Source: Croceimicrobium sp965279135 (GTDB lineage Bacteria; Bacteroidota; Bacteroidia; Flavobacteriales; Schleiferiaceae). Taken from it: DNA of 64,000 nucleotides. Where the stretch lies: NCBI GenBank assembly GCA_965279135.1, contig OZ257133.1:1-64000 (forward strand), written 5' to 3'. Both the position numbers and the translations under genes were made by a program. Below are positions 1-8,831 of the stretch, piece after piece (within the stretch, counting starts at the first letter, position 1; each line of letters begins with the position of its first letter). The notes beneath the pieces were generated by a model, which saw nothing but the letters and a program-made list of their open reading frames with translations, searched no databases and had not been told where the DNA came from.

Positions 1-578
1 AAGTGAATTGTTTGGTGAGGGATGCTGCCAAACTGAAAGAGTTTCGGAGTGCAAATGTATTTGAAGGAAACCCTGGCAATCCATCAGACTTGGCTAGGGC
101 TTTAGAGGATTGTGATGCGGTGATTAGTGTTTTAAACATTTCACGTACCAGTGATTTTCCCTGGTCTCCGCTTCGAACCCCGAAAAACTACCTATCTGTA
201 GTGATGACTAACCTCCTTAGGTTGATGGAGTCTGAGGGCCCTAAAAGAATTAGCCTCTGTTCCGCCTGGGGTGTTGCTGAAACACGGAAGGATATACCCT
301 TCTGGTTTCGTTGGATGATTGATTACAGCAATATCGGAGCGGCCTATAGGGATCATGAAAGGCAGGAGGCAGTTTTAGCTCAATCAAATTTAAAGTGGAC
401 TGTTGTGCGACCGGTTGGCCTTACAAACTCAAAGGGAAACGAGGCAATTGGTGTAAGTCTAAACAATGAGCCTAAACCAAAATTGCTTGTCAGCAGGAGA
501 TCAGTCGCCGAGTTTCTTCTAAGAACATTGGAAGATGATACTTGGATTGGTCAAAAGATTGCGGTTTTTAAAAAATAG
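1..578 (+). CDS. NAD(P)H-binding (atypical SDR/NmrA-like) protein, 5'-truncated
   Basis: The reading frame is open from the first bases of the window, so the N-terminus lies outside it; the GTG at position 3 is probably an internal valine codon. The visible start (CLVRDAAKL) looks like the strand after the first Rossmann beta-alpha unit of NAD(P)-binding PF13460-type proteins, so roughly 35-40 residues including the glycine-rich dinucleotide motif should be missing. Later segments fit the family: DAVISVLN, a long helix around ERQEAVLAQS, and WTVVRPVGLTN. Such proteins are usually cytosolic NAD(P)H-dependent reductases or redox sensors; the substrate cannot be told. It converges on the TetR gene 18 bases downstream. 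The family call is fairly secure, the function is not. Confidence 0.7.
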   Translation, partial: VNCLVRDAAKLKEFRSANVFEGNPGNPSDLARALEDCDAVISVLNISRTSDFPWSPLRTPKNYLSVVMTNLLRLMESEGPKRISLCSAWGVAETRKDIPFWFRWMIDYSNIGAAYRDHERQEAVLAQSNLKWTVVRPVGLTNSKGNEAIGVSLNNEPKPKLLVSRRSVAEFLLRTLEDDTWIGQKIAVFKK

Positions 579-595
579 CCGCAAAAAACCGGACG

Positions 596-1192
596 CTAAA
601 CCTTATGTTGGTTAAATACTATAAGCCCTTTTGAACTTAAATAGGGTTTCAACATAAGGTTCACTAGCTGGCAATACTCTCTCTTGGAATAAGCCTTTAA
701 TTCTCTGCTTTGGAAATAATAGGATCGCAAACTGGTGCTTAGAAATAGAATATAGTTTAAGTCTGCATCGCGCAAGGTCGATTGGAGGTATCCTTCTTGG
801 CGAAGACGTTGCAATAAGGCTAACCATTTTTGACCTCTTAACTCACTTTCTTTTACAATAGTTTGATACACCGCATTTTGATTGCGTTTTAATTCCAGAA
901 GGTCTATGCTGAAGAAGAGGTATCTAAGGGTTATGTCGTAGCTAATGCTCGGTAAATCCAAAAAATAGCGTAGCAAGTTTTCGTTGGGATCAGGTGTTTG
1001 AAGTTGTGATAATTCAGAGTTAAGATTCTTGAATAACGTTTCAATTAATTGTGCCTTGGTTTTAAAATGATAGGTTATGTTACCATAACTTTTATCCAAG
1101 TTCTCCGCTACTTCCCGTAGGGTAACATTCATTACTCCCTTGGTGTTGAATAGTTTACGACCGATTTCTTGTATAGCCTCCTTAGTTTTCAT
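596..1192 (-). CDS. TetR/AcrR family transcriptional regulator
   Basis: A 198-residue regulator with an N-terminal helix-turn-helix of TetR type: AIQEIGRKLFNTKGVMNVTLREVAENL followed by the recognition helix around YGNITYHFKTKAQLI. The rest is an alpha-helical ligand and dimerisation domain without recognisable family features. I place the start at the ATG at 1192, not the TTG at 1207, because an exact -7 promoter element lies at 1204-1197 and would be inside the coding region of the longer form; the mRNA would then be nearly leaderless. It is transcribed away from the alpha/beta hydrolase at 1260, with a palindrome between the two, the usual layout of a TetR repressor controlling itself and a neighbour. 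The inducer is unknown. Confidence 0.88.
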   Translation of the reverse strand: MKTKEAIQEIGRKLFNTKGVMNVTLREVAENLDKSYGNITYHFKTKAQLIETLFKNLNSELSQLQTPDPNENLLRYFLDLPSISYDITLRYLFFSIDLLELKRNQNAVYQTIVKESELRGQKWLALLQRLRQEGYLQSTLRDADLNYILFLSTSLRSYYFQSRELKAYSKREYCQLVNLMLKPYLSSKGLIVFNQHKV

Positions 1193-1196
1193 GTGC

Positions 1197-1204
1197 CAAA
1201 GGTA
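1197..1204 (-). promoter_or_regulatory. -7 promoter element for the TetR gene
   Basis: On the minus strand the sequence reads TACCTTTG, an exact match to the Bacteroidota -7 consensus TAnnTTTG. It ends 5 bases before the ATG at 1192. No convincing -33 TTG element was found at the right distance, so the call rests on the -7 match and position. Confidence 0.5.
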
Positions 1205-1220
1205 CAATCTGTTTTACTTT

Positions 1221-1238
1221 TTAGTCCATTTGGACTAA
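1221..1238. promoter_or_regulatory. TetR operator palindrome
   Basis: TTAGTCCATTTGGACTAA has perfect 8-base arms around a 2-base centre. It lies between the divergent TetR and hydrolase genes, and its right end overlaps the -7 element of the hydrolase promoter (1236-1243), so bound repressor would block that promoter directly. Site symmetry and size fit a TetR dimer; binding itself is inferred. Confidence 0.7.
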
Positions 1239-1243
1239 TTTTG
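1236..1243 (+). promoter_or_regulatory. -7 promoter element for the alpha/beta hydrolase
   Basis: TAATTTTG matches TAnnTTTG exactly and ends 16 bases before the ATG at 1260. It overlaps the right arm of the palindrome at 1221-1238. Confidence 0.55.
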
Positions 1244-1259
1244 CCTTAGAAACAAGACT

Positions 1260-2126
1260 ATGCCGAAAAGCATTTATAAAAGTACCGAAGCAAAAGCTCG
1301 CATTCACGCTTTATATCAAGAGAGATTGAAGTCCCTTAATTTTCCTTTTGAAACATTTGACATTTCTAGTCAATATGGTAGAACGAGGGTAATGAAAACT
1401 GGGAATCCGGCGGGGAAGAAAGTGGTTTTCTTTCATGGGGTGCATGCTGGTTCACCCTTGACTCTTGAGACCGTAGCAGGGCTCAGAGATAGCTACGAAT
1501 TAATTGCCCTTGATACTCCTGGACAGGCAACCATGAGTGAAGAGCATGAGATTGAATTAAAAGATGACTCCTTTGCACTTTGGGCAGATGAGGTCCTCTC
1601 TAAAATGGGCATTGATGAAGCCGATTTTGTGGGAATATCTTATGGAGCATTCATCCTTCAAAAGCTTATTACTCATCGACCTCAGAAAGTAAGGCAATGT
1701 ATCTTGATTGTGCCTAGTGGACTTGCGAATGGAGACCTCTGGCCTTCTTTAAAAAAGCTTACCTGGCCATTATTGAAATTTTTAATGAGCAAAAAAGACA
1801 AGCACCTTAAAGCATTTGTTAAGCAATTTGTTCCGGAAGAAGATGAATTTATGTTTCGCTTCCAACGTGAAATTCTTACTGGCATGAATATGGACTATCG
1901 ACGTCCCAACATTTTGCAAGAAAAAGATGTTGCAAGTTTTAATAAGCCGGTCTATCTAATGGTAGCAGAACATGACGTCTTCTTCCCTGCTCAAAAGACC
2001 ATTACTAAGGCTAAAGAGGTTTTTTCAAATCTAATAGAAGTCCATTGTTTAAAAGATTCTAAACATATGCCTGCCGCTTCTCAATTCATGGAAATCACCA
2101 CCAGGTTAAAAGCTTGGATTGATTAA
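1260..2126 (+). CDS. alpha/beta hydrolase
   Basis: A 288-residue cytosolic alpha/beta hydrolase with no signal peptide. The oxyanion-hole segment FFHGVHAGS is near residue 57, the nucleophile elbow GISYGA places Ser127, and the probable acid and base are Asp239 (AEHDVFF) and His269 (SKHMPA), a full catalytic triad. The substrate could be an ester, lactone or similar carbonyl compound; the sequence does not decide. It stands alone downstream of an operator-overlapped promoter and is probably repressed by the divergent TetR protein, so its substrate or a related compound may be the inducer. Confidence 0.85.
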   Translation: MPKSIYKSTEAKARIHALYQERLKSLNFPFETFDISSQYGRTRVMKTGNPAGKKVVFFHGVHAGSPLTLETVAGLRDSYELIALDTPGQATMSEEHEIELKDDSFALWADEVLSKMGIDEADFVGISYGAFILQKLITHRPQKVRQCILIVPSGLANGDLWPSLKKLTWPLLKFLMSKKDKHLKAFVKQFVPEEDEFMFRFQREILTGMNMDYRRPNILQEKDVASFNKPVYLMVAEHDVFFPAQKTITKAKEVFSNLIEVHCLKDSKHMPAASQFMEITTRLKAWID

Positions 2127-2266
2127 AATATGCTTCTAAGCAAGTCAATATCATCCTTCTAAATCACTTTGGGCTGGACCCTTCTGGGCTACCTGAATGA
2201 AGTAATGAATTAGGCTTAAATGGCTTAATTTGAAACTTATCTTAGCTTCCTGGCTAAATTGAATTC

Positions 2267-3139
2267 ATGTTCGAGAGACTCTTGTTTTTGGTATTACTGT
2301 CGTTGACCTTTCAAATGTCAGCACAGAGCAAATTCCCACCCCTAAGCGCCAGGGCGAGTGTATATCAAGTGGTAGGTTTTACTGAGGTGAAAATTGAATA
2401 TGAACGTCCATCGGTTCGCGGTAGGGAAGTGTTTGGAGCATTGGTACCATGGAACAAACTTTGGCGCACCGGCGCGGGCTATTGCACTAAAATTAGCTTC
2501 AGTCGAAATGTAAGAGTGGGAGGGCAGAAAGTGCGGGCCGGAACCTATTCCATTTACACCATCCCCAATCCCAAGGAATGGGTGGTGATCCTTAATCGGG
2601 ATACTACTTTATACGGCACCTATGGCTATAGTCAAGAGCTTGATGAAGTCCGCTTCAAAGTTGTATCCACCCCAGCGGGAAGATTCTATGAAACATTGAG
2701 TTTGGAAATAGATCTCGTACCGAACGATGCCCGCATCTACCTATCCTGGGCAGATACTCAAATCAGTTTTGATCTGGAAACCTTCACCGATGAAGAAATG
2801 GATCAATACATTCAGAAAGAATTATTGACAAAAGAGGAGAATGAGTCCGACTCCTATGCCGCTGCAGCAGAATATCTCCTTTACCAGGATGGCAGTTCCC
2901 AGTTAGCCCTCAAATTAACTCAGTTTGCCATTGATATAGATAAGGGAAATCAATGGGCGCGATCGCTGCGAATCAAGTTCTTCGAGAAGGAAAAGCGCTA
3001 CCTCGATGCCTTGGAAGAGGTAGGGCGATATCGCCAGTATATTGAGCAATCTAATGTCGAAGATAAAGAGCGTACCCTTCAGGAATTGGAAGCAGAAAAG
3101 AAGCGTTTATCTCTTTTAAGCGAAATTAATAGACCATGA
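2267..3139 (+). CDS. DUF2911 domain secreted protein
   Basis: A 290-residue protein with a signal peptide (MFERLLFLVLLSLTFQMSAQ, cleavage expected after about residue 20). The central region, residues about 25-170, carries hallmarks of DUF2911: SARASVYQVVG, VKIEYERPSVRGR, WNKLWRTGAG and AGTYSIYTIP. The C-terminal part (about 180-290) is helical and TPR-like, as in many family members. DUF2911 proteins are common in Bacteroidota and have no established activity. Its stop overlaps the start of the GNAT gene by 4 bases, so the two are likely co-translated. Confidence 0.85.
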   Translation: MFERLLFLVLLSLTFQMSAQSKFPPLSARASVYQVVGFTEVKIEYERPSVRGREVFGALVPWNKLWRTGAGYCTKISFSRNVRVGGQKVRAGTYSIYTIPNPKEWVVILNRDTTLYGTYGYSQELDEVRFKVVSTPAGRFYETLSLEIDLVPNDARIYLSWADTQISFDLETFTDEEMDQYIQKELLTKEENESDSYAAAAEYLLYQDGSSQLALKLTQFAIDIDKGNQWARSLRIKFFEKEKRYLDALEEVGRYRQYIEQSNVEDKERTLQELEAEKKRLSLLSEINRP

Positions 3140-3618
3140 TTCAAATTAGAGAACTGCATTTGGACGAGGTGGATTTTTTATCAGAAATGCTCTACGAGGC
3201 AATTTTTATTCCCGAAGGGACCAAGCCGCTTCCAAGAGACATTATCAAAGATCCCAGCCTTAGTAAATACATTGAGCAGTGGCCTAAAGATCAATTTGAT
3301 CTAGCCTTGGTGGCGGTTGATGATGCTGAATTACTTGGTCTGGTTTGGATTAGACTTTTTAATCAGAATAATGCCGGATACGGCTTCTTTGATTCGGATA
3401 CGCCTGAGTTAAGCATGGCCCTTCGCTCGAAGCATCGGGGAAAAGGAATTGGCGCAAAACTACTTGAGGCATTGATAGAAAACGCTCGTCAGATGGGCTT
3501 GAAGAAACTGAGTCTGAGCGTAGATAAAGCCAACCGAGCGTCCACCCTCTATCAGCGATTCGGATTTGAAATAATTCGTGAGAATGACACGGATTATGTC
3601 ATGCTTCTAGAATTGTAA
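3136..3618 (+). CDS. GNAT family N-acetyltransferase
   Basis: A 160-residue GNAT protein. The acetyl-CoA pyrophosphate-binding loop is SKHRGKGIGAKLLEALIE (about residues 98-115), matching the R/Q-x-x-G-x-G/A signature, and the C-terminal YQRFGFEI segment is typical of the fold. Acceptor specificity (amine, antibiotic or protein N-terminus) cannot be read from the sequence. Its ATG overlaps the DUF2911 stop in an ATGA junction, indicating an operon. Confidence 0.85.
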   Translation: MIQIRELHLDEVDFLSEMLYEAIFIPEGTKPLPRDIIKDPSLSKYIEQWPKDQFDLALVAVDDAELLGLVWIRLFNQNNAGYGFFDSDTPELSMALRSKHRGKGIGAKLLEALIENARQMGLKKLSLSVDKANRASTLYQRFGFEIIRENDTDYVMLLEL

Positions 3619-3705
3619 GCCTCTGCCTTTGGGTCACCTACTGCTTAAACGGCGTTTGAGATTTAAGCCCCTGTACCCTAAATTCAGTTTCAAAAAGAAG
3701 ACCAG

Positions 3706-4293
3706 ATGAGAAGGACTGTATTTCGCATTGTTACCCTGTATTGCCTTACGTTTAATCTCAATGCACAGGAAAAGCCCGAGGCAATAGTTGAGAAGGTTTT
3801 TATCGAGTATCAAGGGGATACCGTTAAGGCGAGAAAACTAACGGTAAGGTCGACCATTCCCATTTCTATAGACACCGCATGGCGTAATGTGAAAAGTCCA
3901 GAGCTTTTGAAGTTCGTGGCCAAAGGCATGATCAGCTTTAAATCGGCGGAAGGAGAGTTTCCAAAGAACTGGCAGATGGGAAAGAAGTATGGAGCTAAAA
4001 TGAAGGTTTTTGGGTTTTTGCCATTTGGCGGTACCCACTACCTCTACATCGAATCCATTGATAATCGAGATCACATAATCCGCACTAAGGAATGGGATAA
4101 GCAGGCGAAAGTGTGGAATCATACCGTAAGGATGAAGGACTTGGGAGATGGAACTATCCTCTACGAAGATGAGATCATTATCTACGGAGGTTCGATGACG
4201 GGTTTTATTACGGGCTTCGCAAAACGCTTTTATAAGCACCGTCAGAAGAGATGGCAAATTGTGGCCAATGATCGAATGACTTTTGGTTTTTAA
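3706..4293 (+). CDS. secreted START/SRPBCC-like protein
   Basis: A 195-residue protein with a likely signal peptide (cleavage near LNAQ, residue 21). Residues about 45-190 look like a helix-grip SRPBCC fold: a start strand KLTVRSTIPISIDTAWRNV, a long beta-sheet region and a C-terminal helix ITGFAKRFYKHRQKRWQ. This fold holds hydrophobic ligands in polyketide cyclase-like and START proteins. I assign the fold from pattern only and do not claim a ligand. It is monocistronic in appearance, with 87 bases to the gene before and 170 to the gene after. Confidence 0.6.
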   Translation: MRRTVFRIVTLYCLTFNLNAQEKPEAIVEKVFIEYQGDTVKARKLTVRSTIPISIDTAWRNVKSPELLKFVAKGMISFKSAEGEFPKNWQMGKKYGAKMKVFGFLPFGGTHYLYIESIDNRDHIIRTKEWDKQAKVWNHTVRMKDLGDGTILYEDEIIIYGGSMTGFITGFAKRFYKHRQKRWQIVANDRMTFGF

Positions 4294-4463
4294 AGAGGTG
4301 TAACCAAGGCCATTTATAAATTCCTTATTTCCAACAATACACCCCTGTTTTGAAATGCCTTCGGCAAGGGATGAATATAATTGGAGGAACTAATTTCCAG
4401 GTTCGAATTCAATGCCTTAAATCATTAATTTCAAATTCTCATAAACATGAAAACTGAATTCTA

Positions 4464-5435
4464 ATGATGGAAACCCTACACCTCCCCTCAGTAATTAAAA
4501 ATCACAGCCGCGACATGAGTGGTCAAGTTGCAGTGGTTACGGGCACTACCAGCGGTACCGGCTTTGTTTGTGCTCGCGAGCTGGCGAAACTTGGAGCAAG
4601 CTTAATTCTTCTTAATCGCGAAAGCGATCGGGCGCAAAAAGCATTAAGCCAGTTGCAAGACGCCGTTCCGGAAGGTAAGTTTCACCTGATCAACTGTGAT
4701 TTACAAAATTTTGCCAGTGTAAAGCAAGCTATTGCTCAGATTAAGGAGGATTACCAACACATTGATGTACTCGTTAATAATGCCGGAGTGATGGCTTTTA
4801 AGGATCAGGCTACGATTGACGGTTACGATGTCCAGATTCAAACCAATGTAATCTCCCATTTTCTTTTAACCAAAGAGCTTTTCCCCTTACTTCGAAAAAG
4901 CAAGCAGGGCCGAATAGTTAACCATTCCTCAATGGCGCGTTTAGGCGGTCCCCTTGACGAAAAGTATTTTGGCCAAAATGGAGGAAATCTGGGAGGAGAT
5001 GGAACGGAAGAAGAAAGTATTCAATTTCGTGGTCCTCGCTGGGAGCGCTATCATCAAACTAAATTGGCCAACGCTTGCTTCACTTATGGACTAAAGCAAA
5101 AACTTGAAGCGGCCGATATCAATAATGTGATTGCTCTATTAGCGCATCCAGGTTTGGCAGCGACCAATCTTCAGATTACTACCGCCGAGGATGGAGGAAT
5201 GGAAAAGGAGTCTGATCTGATGAAACAGGCTCAATCAGCTGAGGATGGTGCCACCGGAATCATTCGTGCTAGCCTTGATCCTAAAGCAAAATCAGGAGAC
5301 TTCTTTGGACCTTCAGCCGGTTGGAATGGATACCCAGACCTTTTAGAACCTGAGGATTTGCTTTTAGATTCTGAAAACAATCGCATCAATTGGGAAGGTT
5401 GTGAAGCAGCTGTTGGGGCTTTTCAATTAAGTTGA
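4464..5435 (+). CDS. short-chain dehydrogenase/reductase (retinol-dehydrogenase-like)
   Basis: A 323-residue SDR. The cofactor motif TGTTSGTG (from residue 26) fits TGxxxGxG, the structural NNAG is at 105-108, and the catalytic pair is Tyr196 and Lys200 (YHQTK) with a serine near 155 (NHSSMARLGG). The roughly 30-residue insert before the active-site Tyr and the extra C-terminal length match the retinol-dehydrogenase/WW-oxidoreductase-like SDR group, which is often wrongly assumed to act on retinol; in bacteria the substrate is generally unknown. Two ATG codons stand side by side at 4464 and 4467 and either may be used. Protein is cytosolic. Confidence 0.85.
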   Translation: MMETLHLPSVIKNHSRDMSGQVAVVTGTTSGTGFVCARELAKLGASLILLNRESDRAQKALSQLQDAVPEGKFHLINCDLQNFASVKQAIAQIKEDYQHIDVLVNNAGVMAFKDQATIDGYDVQIQTNVISHFLLTKELFPLLRKSKQGRIVNHSSMARLGGPLDEKYFGQNGGNLGGDGTEEESIQFRGPRWERYHQTKLANACFTYGLKQKLEAADINNVIALLAHPGLAATNLQITTAEDGGMEKESDLMKQAQSAEDGATGIIRASLDPKAKSGDFFGPSAGWNGYPDLLEPEDLLLDSENNRINWEGCEAAVGAFQLS

Positions 5436-5445
5436 TTTAGATATT

Positions 5446-5473
5446 TTATTTACTGCTTCGAAGCGATAAATAA
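5446..5473. other. inverted repeat between the SDR gene and leuS
   Basis: An almost perfect 28-base inverted repeat with a GCTTCGAAGC core and TTATTTA/TAAATAA flanks, interrupted by one mismatch and one wobble pair per arm. It begins 10 bases after the SDR stop. It may end SDR transcription but lacks a long T-run, and the core could equally bind a dimeric protein. Confidence 0.45.
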
Positions 5474-5539
5474 TATTGCCTCGAAATCAATACTCAATCC
5501 CTCAGAAGCCACTATTTTCGCGGTATCATTGGATGAACC

Positions 5540-8488
5540 ATGGATTATAATTTTTCTGAGATTGAGAAGAAATGGCAAGCCTATTGGGCAAGCCATAAGA
5601 GCTTTGCGGCTGAAGAAAGCAGCGAAAAGCCCAAGTATTACGTACTAGACATGTTTCCCTATCCTTCCGGAGCAGGTCTGCACGTAGGGCATCCCCTGGG
5701 TTATATAGCTTCTGATATCGTTAGTCGTTACAAGCGCCACCAAGGCTATAATGTATTGCATCCCATGGGTTATGATTCCTTTGGGCTTCCTGCCGAGCAA
5801 TATGCTATTCAGACCGGACAGCATCCTGCGATTACCACCGAGCAAAACATTCAGCGCTATCGCGAGCAATTGGATCGGATGGGATTTGCCTTTGATTGGA
5901 GTCGGGAGGTGCGAACCTCCAACCCTGCCTTCTATCGTTGGACCCAATGGATATTCTTACAACTTTTTGATTCCTGGTATGACTATGATGTTGAGCAAGC
6001 CAAGTCAATTGAGGACTTGATTTGGCATTTTCATAAAAACGGCACCGAAGGTCTTAATGCAGCCTGCGAAGAGGAATTGCATTTCACTCCAGAGGAGTGG
6101 GAGGGCTTCGATGGCCCCACTCGCGAAAACATCTTACAAAACTTCCGTTTGGCCTATCGCAGCGAGAGCACGGTAAACTGGTGTCCCGCCTTAGGCACGG
6201 TCTTGGCCAATGATGAAATTAAAGATGGTTTAAGTGAAAGGGGTGGCCATCCCGTGGTCCAAAAGAAAATGATGCAGTGGAGTATGCGCATCACTGCTTA
6301 TGCGGATCGCCTTTTGGCCGGATTAGATCATATTGATTGGTCGGAATCCTTGAAAGAGTCGCAAAGGAACTGGATCGGTAAATCACAAGGAGCCAGTGTG
6401 CAATTTGGATTAGATGGCCGCAAAGAAACCATAGAGGTATTCACAACGCGACCCGACACCATTTTTGGGGTGAGCTTTATGGTACTTGCTCCCGAGCACT
6501 ATTTGGTAAATGAGATTACAACTGCGGATCAGGCCGATGCTGTAAAAGCGTATCAGGAATTGGCCGCTAAGAAGAGTGAACGAGATAGGATGAGCGATGT
6601 GAAAACTGTGAGTGGTGTTTTTACCGGAGCTTATGCTAAGCACCCCTTCTCAGGCGAGAATATTCCGATTTGGATTGCTGATTATGTTTTAGCCGGATAT
6701 GGAACCGGAGCCGTTATGGCTGTACCAGGACATGATAGTCGCGACTGGGCCTTTGCAAAGAAATTCGGTTTACCCATAGTAGAGGTAGTCGGTGGAGGCG
6801 ATGTTCAGTCAGCCAGCCATGATGCTAAAGAGGGGAAAATCGTTAATAGTGATTTCCTAAATGGTTTGGAAGTAAAAGAGGCAATTGCCAGCGCTATTGC
6901 AGCCATTGAAGAGAAGGGTATCGGTGAAGCTCAAGTGAATTTCCGTTTAAGGGATGCAGTATTTGGTCGCCAACGATATTGGGGAGAGCCTATTCCCATC
7001 TATTATGTGGATGGCATGCCTCGAAGGGTTAAGGAGGAGCATTTACCGCTCAAGCTTCCGGATGTAGATAAGTTTTTACCAACCGAAGATGGTGAGCCGC
7101 CCTTGGCTCGTGCGACAATGTGGAACTATCATCCCGATAAAGGAGTAGTACCCACTGGTGAGGGATATCCCTTAGAGACTACTACCATGCCGGGTTGGGC
7201 TGGAAGCAGCTGGTATGATTTAAGGTATATGGATGCCAGAAATCTGGATGCTTTTGCCTCGAAGGAAAGCTTGGATTATTGGCAGGATGTCGACTTGTAT
7301 ATTGGTGGCTCAGAGCATGCTACAGGCCACCTCCTATACACTCGTTTTTGGCATAAATTCTTGAAGGATCAAGGTTACATTAAAAGCGATGAGCCATTTA
7401 AAAAGCTGATCAATCAAGGGATGATTACTTCAAATCAAACTTATGCCTGTATGATTGAATTTCACATTGATTCAAAGCCATACGTTAAAGAGAAATTTGC
7501 TGATAAAAATATCTTCATCTCCCTAGTGGAATCAGAAGGGGATCCCTCTCCCTATCAGATCTTCCGGACATTTGAACGACACTTTGGGGAGAACCCTTTT
7601 GAAGATGAATATAAACCTGCCGCAGGTATTAACCCTATACACACAAAACGGGTTAGGGTTAACAGAGCCTTTATGGATGAGGAAACACATTATGTGTATG
7701 ACTTAACCGGTTTAGCTTCATGGATAAAAAGAATATATGCAATTTCTGATATTGAGTTTATAAGGACCACTCATGGGAAGTTTCTTGTTGGATTAGCTGA
7801 TCAAGAGAAAATGTCTAAGTCCAAGTTTAATGTAGTTAATCCTGATAGTATAATTGAACGCTATGGAGCCGACACTTTACGCCTCTATGAAATGTTTCTC
7901 GGGCCTTTGGAACAAAGCAAGCCTTGGAATACGGCCGGTATTAGCGGAGTGCACAATTTCTTAAAGAAGCTTTGGCGCTTATACCATCGGGGTGGAGCCT
8001 GGAATTTGAGTGAAGAGAAACCCAATGAGAAAGAACTTAAAACCTTGCACACTTTAATAAAGAAGGTGAACGAGGATATTGGCAACTTCAGTTTTAATAC
8101 TTCGGTAAGTGCGTTTATGATTGCGGTTAATGAACTTACCGATCAGAAGTGTAATAAGCGATCCATCTTAGAAGTGTTACCGGTACTAATTTCACCTTAT
8201 GCTCCCCATATTGCTGAGGAGCTATGGAGTTTGTTGGGTCATGATTCATCCATCGCTAACCAGGCTTTCCCAAAGCACGAGGAAAACTATCTGGTGGAGA
8301 GCAGCGTGAAATACCCAATTTCCTTCAATGGAAAAATGAGATTCACCCTCAGTTTACCTGCTGATCTTTCCAAAGATGAGGTGGAGAAAACCGTAATGGC
8401 AGATGAGCGGACACAAAAGCAGTTAGACGGGAAAAGCCCTAAGAAAGTAATAGTGGTGCCGGGTCGAATTGTCAATATAGTGGTGTAA
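5540..8488 (+). CDS. leuS: leucyl-tRNA synthetase
   Basis: Class I synthetase that charges tRNA-Leu in the cytosol. The HIGH-type motif is HVGH at residues 48-51 within PYPSGAGLHVGHP, the KMSKS loop is at 757-761, the CP1 editing domain spans about 225-430 (GTGAVMAVPGHDSRD), and the C-terminal anticodon-binding domain follows 790. At 982 residues it is longer than the usual 800-930. Extra length sits partly at about 628-755, the leucine-specific insertion site just before KMSKS. That part (7441-7860) is about 37% GC by hand count against about 49% in the preceding 420 bases, and it diverges from the sequence I would expect in this phylum. The reading frame is intact and catalytic motifs are complete, so it should be functional. 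Confidence 0.96.
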   Translation: MDYNFSEIEKKWQAYWASHKSFAAEESSEKPKYYVLDMFPYPSGAGLHVGHPLGYIASDIVSRYKRHQGYNVLHPMGYDSFGLPAEQYAIQTGQHPAITTEQNIQRYREQLDRMGFAFDWSREVRTSNPAFYRWTQWIFLQLFDSWYDYDVEQAKSIEDLIWHFHKNGTEGLNAACEEELHFTPEEWEGFDGPTRENILQNFRLAYRSESTVNWCPALGTVLANDEIKDGLSERGGHPVVQKKMMQWSMRITAYADRLLAGLDHIDWSESLKESQRNWIGKSQGASVQFGLDGRKETIEVFTTRPDTIFGVSFMVLAPEHYLVNEITTADQADAVKAYQELAAKKSERDRMSDVKTVSGVFTGAYAKHPFSGENIPIWIADYVLAGYGTGAVMAVPGHDSRDWAFAKKFGLPIVEVVGGGDVQSASHDAKEGKIVNSDFLNGLEVKEAIASAIAAIEEKGIGEAQVNFRLRDAVFGRQRYWGEPIPIYYVDGMPRRVKEEHLPLKLPDVDKFLPTEDGEPPLARATMWNYHPDKGVVPTGEGYPLETTTMPGWAGSSWYDLRYMDARNLDAFASKESLDYWQDVDLYIGGSEHATGHLLYTRFWHKFLKDQGYIKSDEPFKKLINQGMITSNQTYACMIEFHIDSKPYVKEKFADKNIFISLVESEGDPSPYQIFRTFERHFGENPFEDEYKPAAGINPIHTKRVRVNRAFMDEETHYVYDLTGLASWIKRIYAISDIEFIRTTHGKFLVGLADQEKMSKSKFNVVNPDSIIERYGADTLRLYEMFLGPLEQSKPWNTAGISGVHNFLKKLWRLYHRGGAWNLSEEKPNEKELKTLHTLIKKVNEDIGNFSFNTSVSAFMIAVNELTDQKCNKRSILEVLPVLISPYAPHIAEELWSLLGHDSSIANQAFPKHEENYLVESSVKYPISFNGKMRFTLSLPADLSKDEVEKTVMADERTQKQLDGKSPKKVIVVPGRIVNIVV

Positions 8489-8531
8489 AGCCTCCGGTGC
8501 GTGCAGCTGGATTCATTGTACCTTTACGGGG

Positions 8532-8780
8532 ATGAGTGCTCCGCCGCCTTCCATACTTCCGAAAAAGAAGGGGAAACAGAAAAAACGTTTCCTAATCCAG
8601 GATGCATTTTCCTACCTCTTCAAATCGGCGGGATTAGTAATTTGGTTTGTGGTCTTTGCCCTAGCTCTGTTGGAAATCAAACAGTACTATCACATCGACC
8701 TTATTCCCGGATATGATAGTGCCGTAGATGATGTATATGGAGCCATCCGAGGTTTTCTTTCCGAACTGTTCGGATTTTAA
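8532..8780 (+). CDS. small single-pass membrane protein, unknown
   Basis: An 82-residue protein with a lysine-rich cytoplasmic N-terminus (PKKKGKQKKR, about 10-19) and one membrane helix at about 32-48 (AGLVIWFVVFALALLEI). The rest is short and acidic-amphipathic. I do not recognise the family; its make-up resembles small DUF5989-like proteins but I see no diagnostic motif. I prefer this frame to the overlapping frame starting at 8501 because only this one encodes a coherent charge/helix pattern. It lies 43 bases after leuS. Confidence 0.6.
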   Translation: MSAPPPSILPKKKGKQKKRFLIQDAFSYLFKSAGLVIWFVVFALALLEIKQYYHIDLIPGYDSAVDDVYGAIRGFLSELFGF

Positions 8781-8831
8781 TATCATTTTTGCTCTGGCAT
8801 CACGTTTGTTTAGTTATTGGAAAATTCAGCC

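Noticed and set aside
4294..4463. Terminator or small RNA between the START-like gene and the SDR
   Set aside because: No stable hairpin with T-run, tRNA or promoter match could be supported.
8501..8716. Alternative 71-residue frame after leuS
   Set aside because: It overlaps the membrane-protein frame at 8532 and lacks any coherent hydrophobic or charge pattern.
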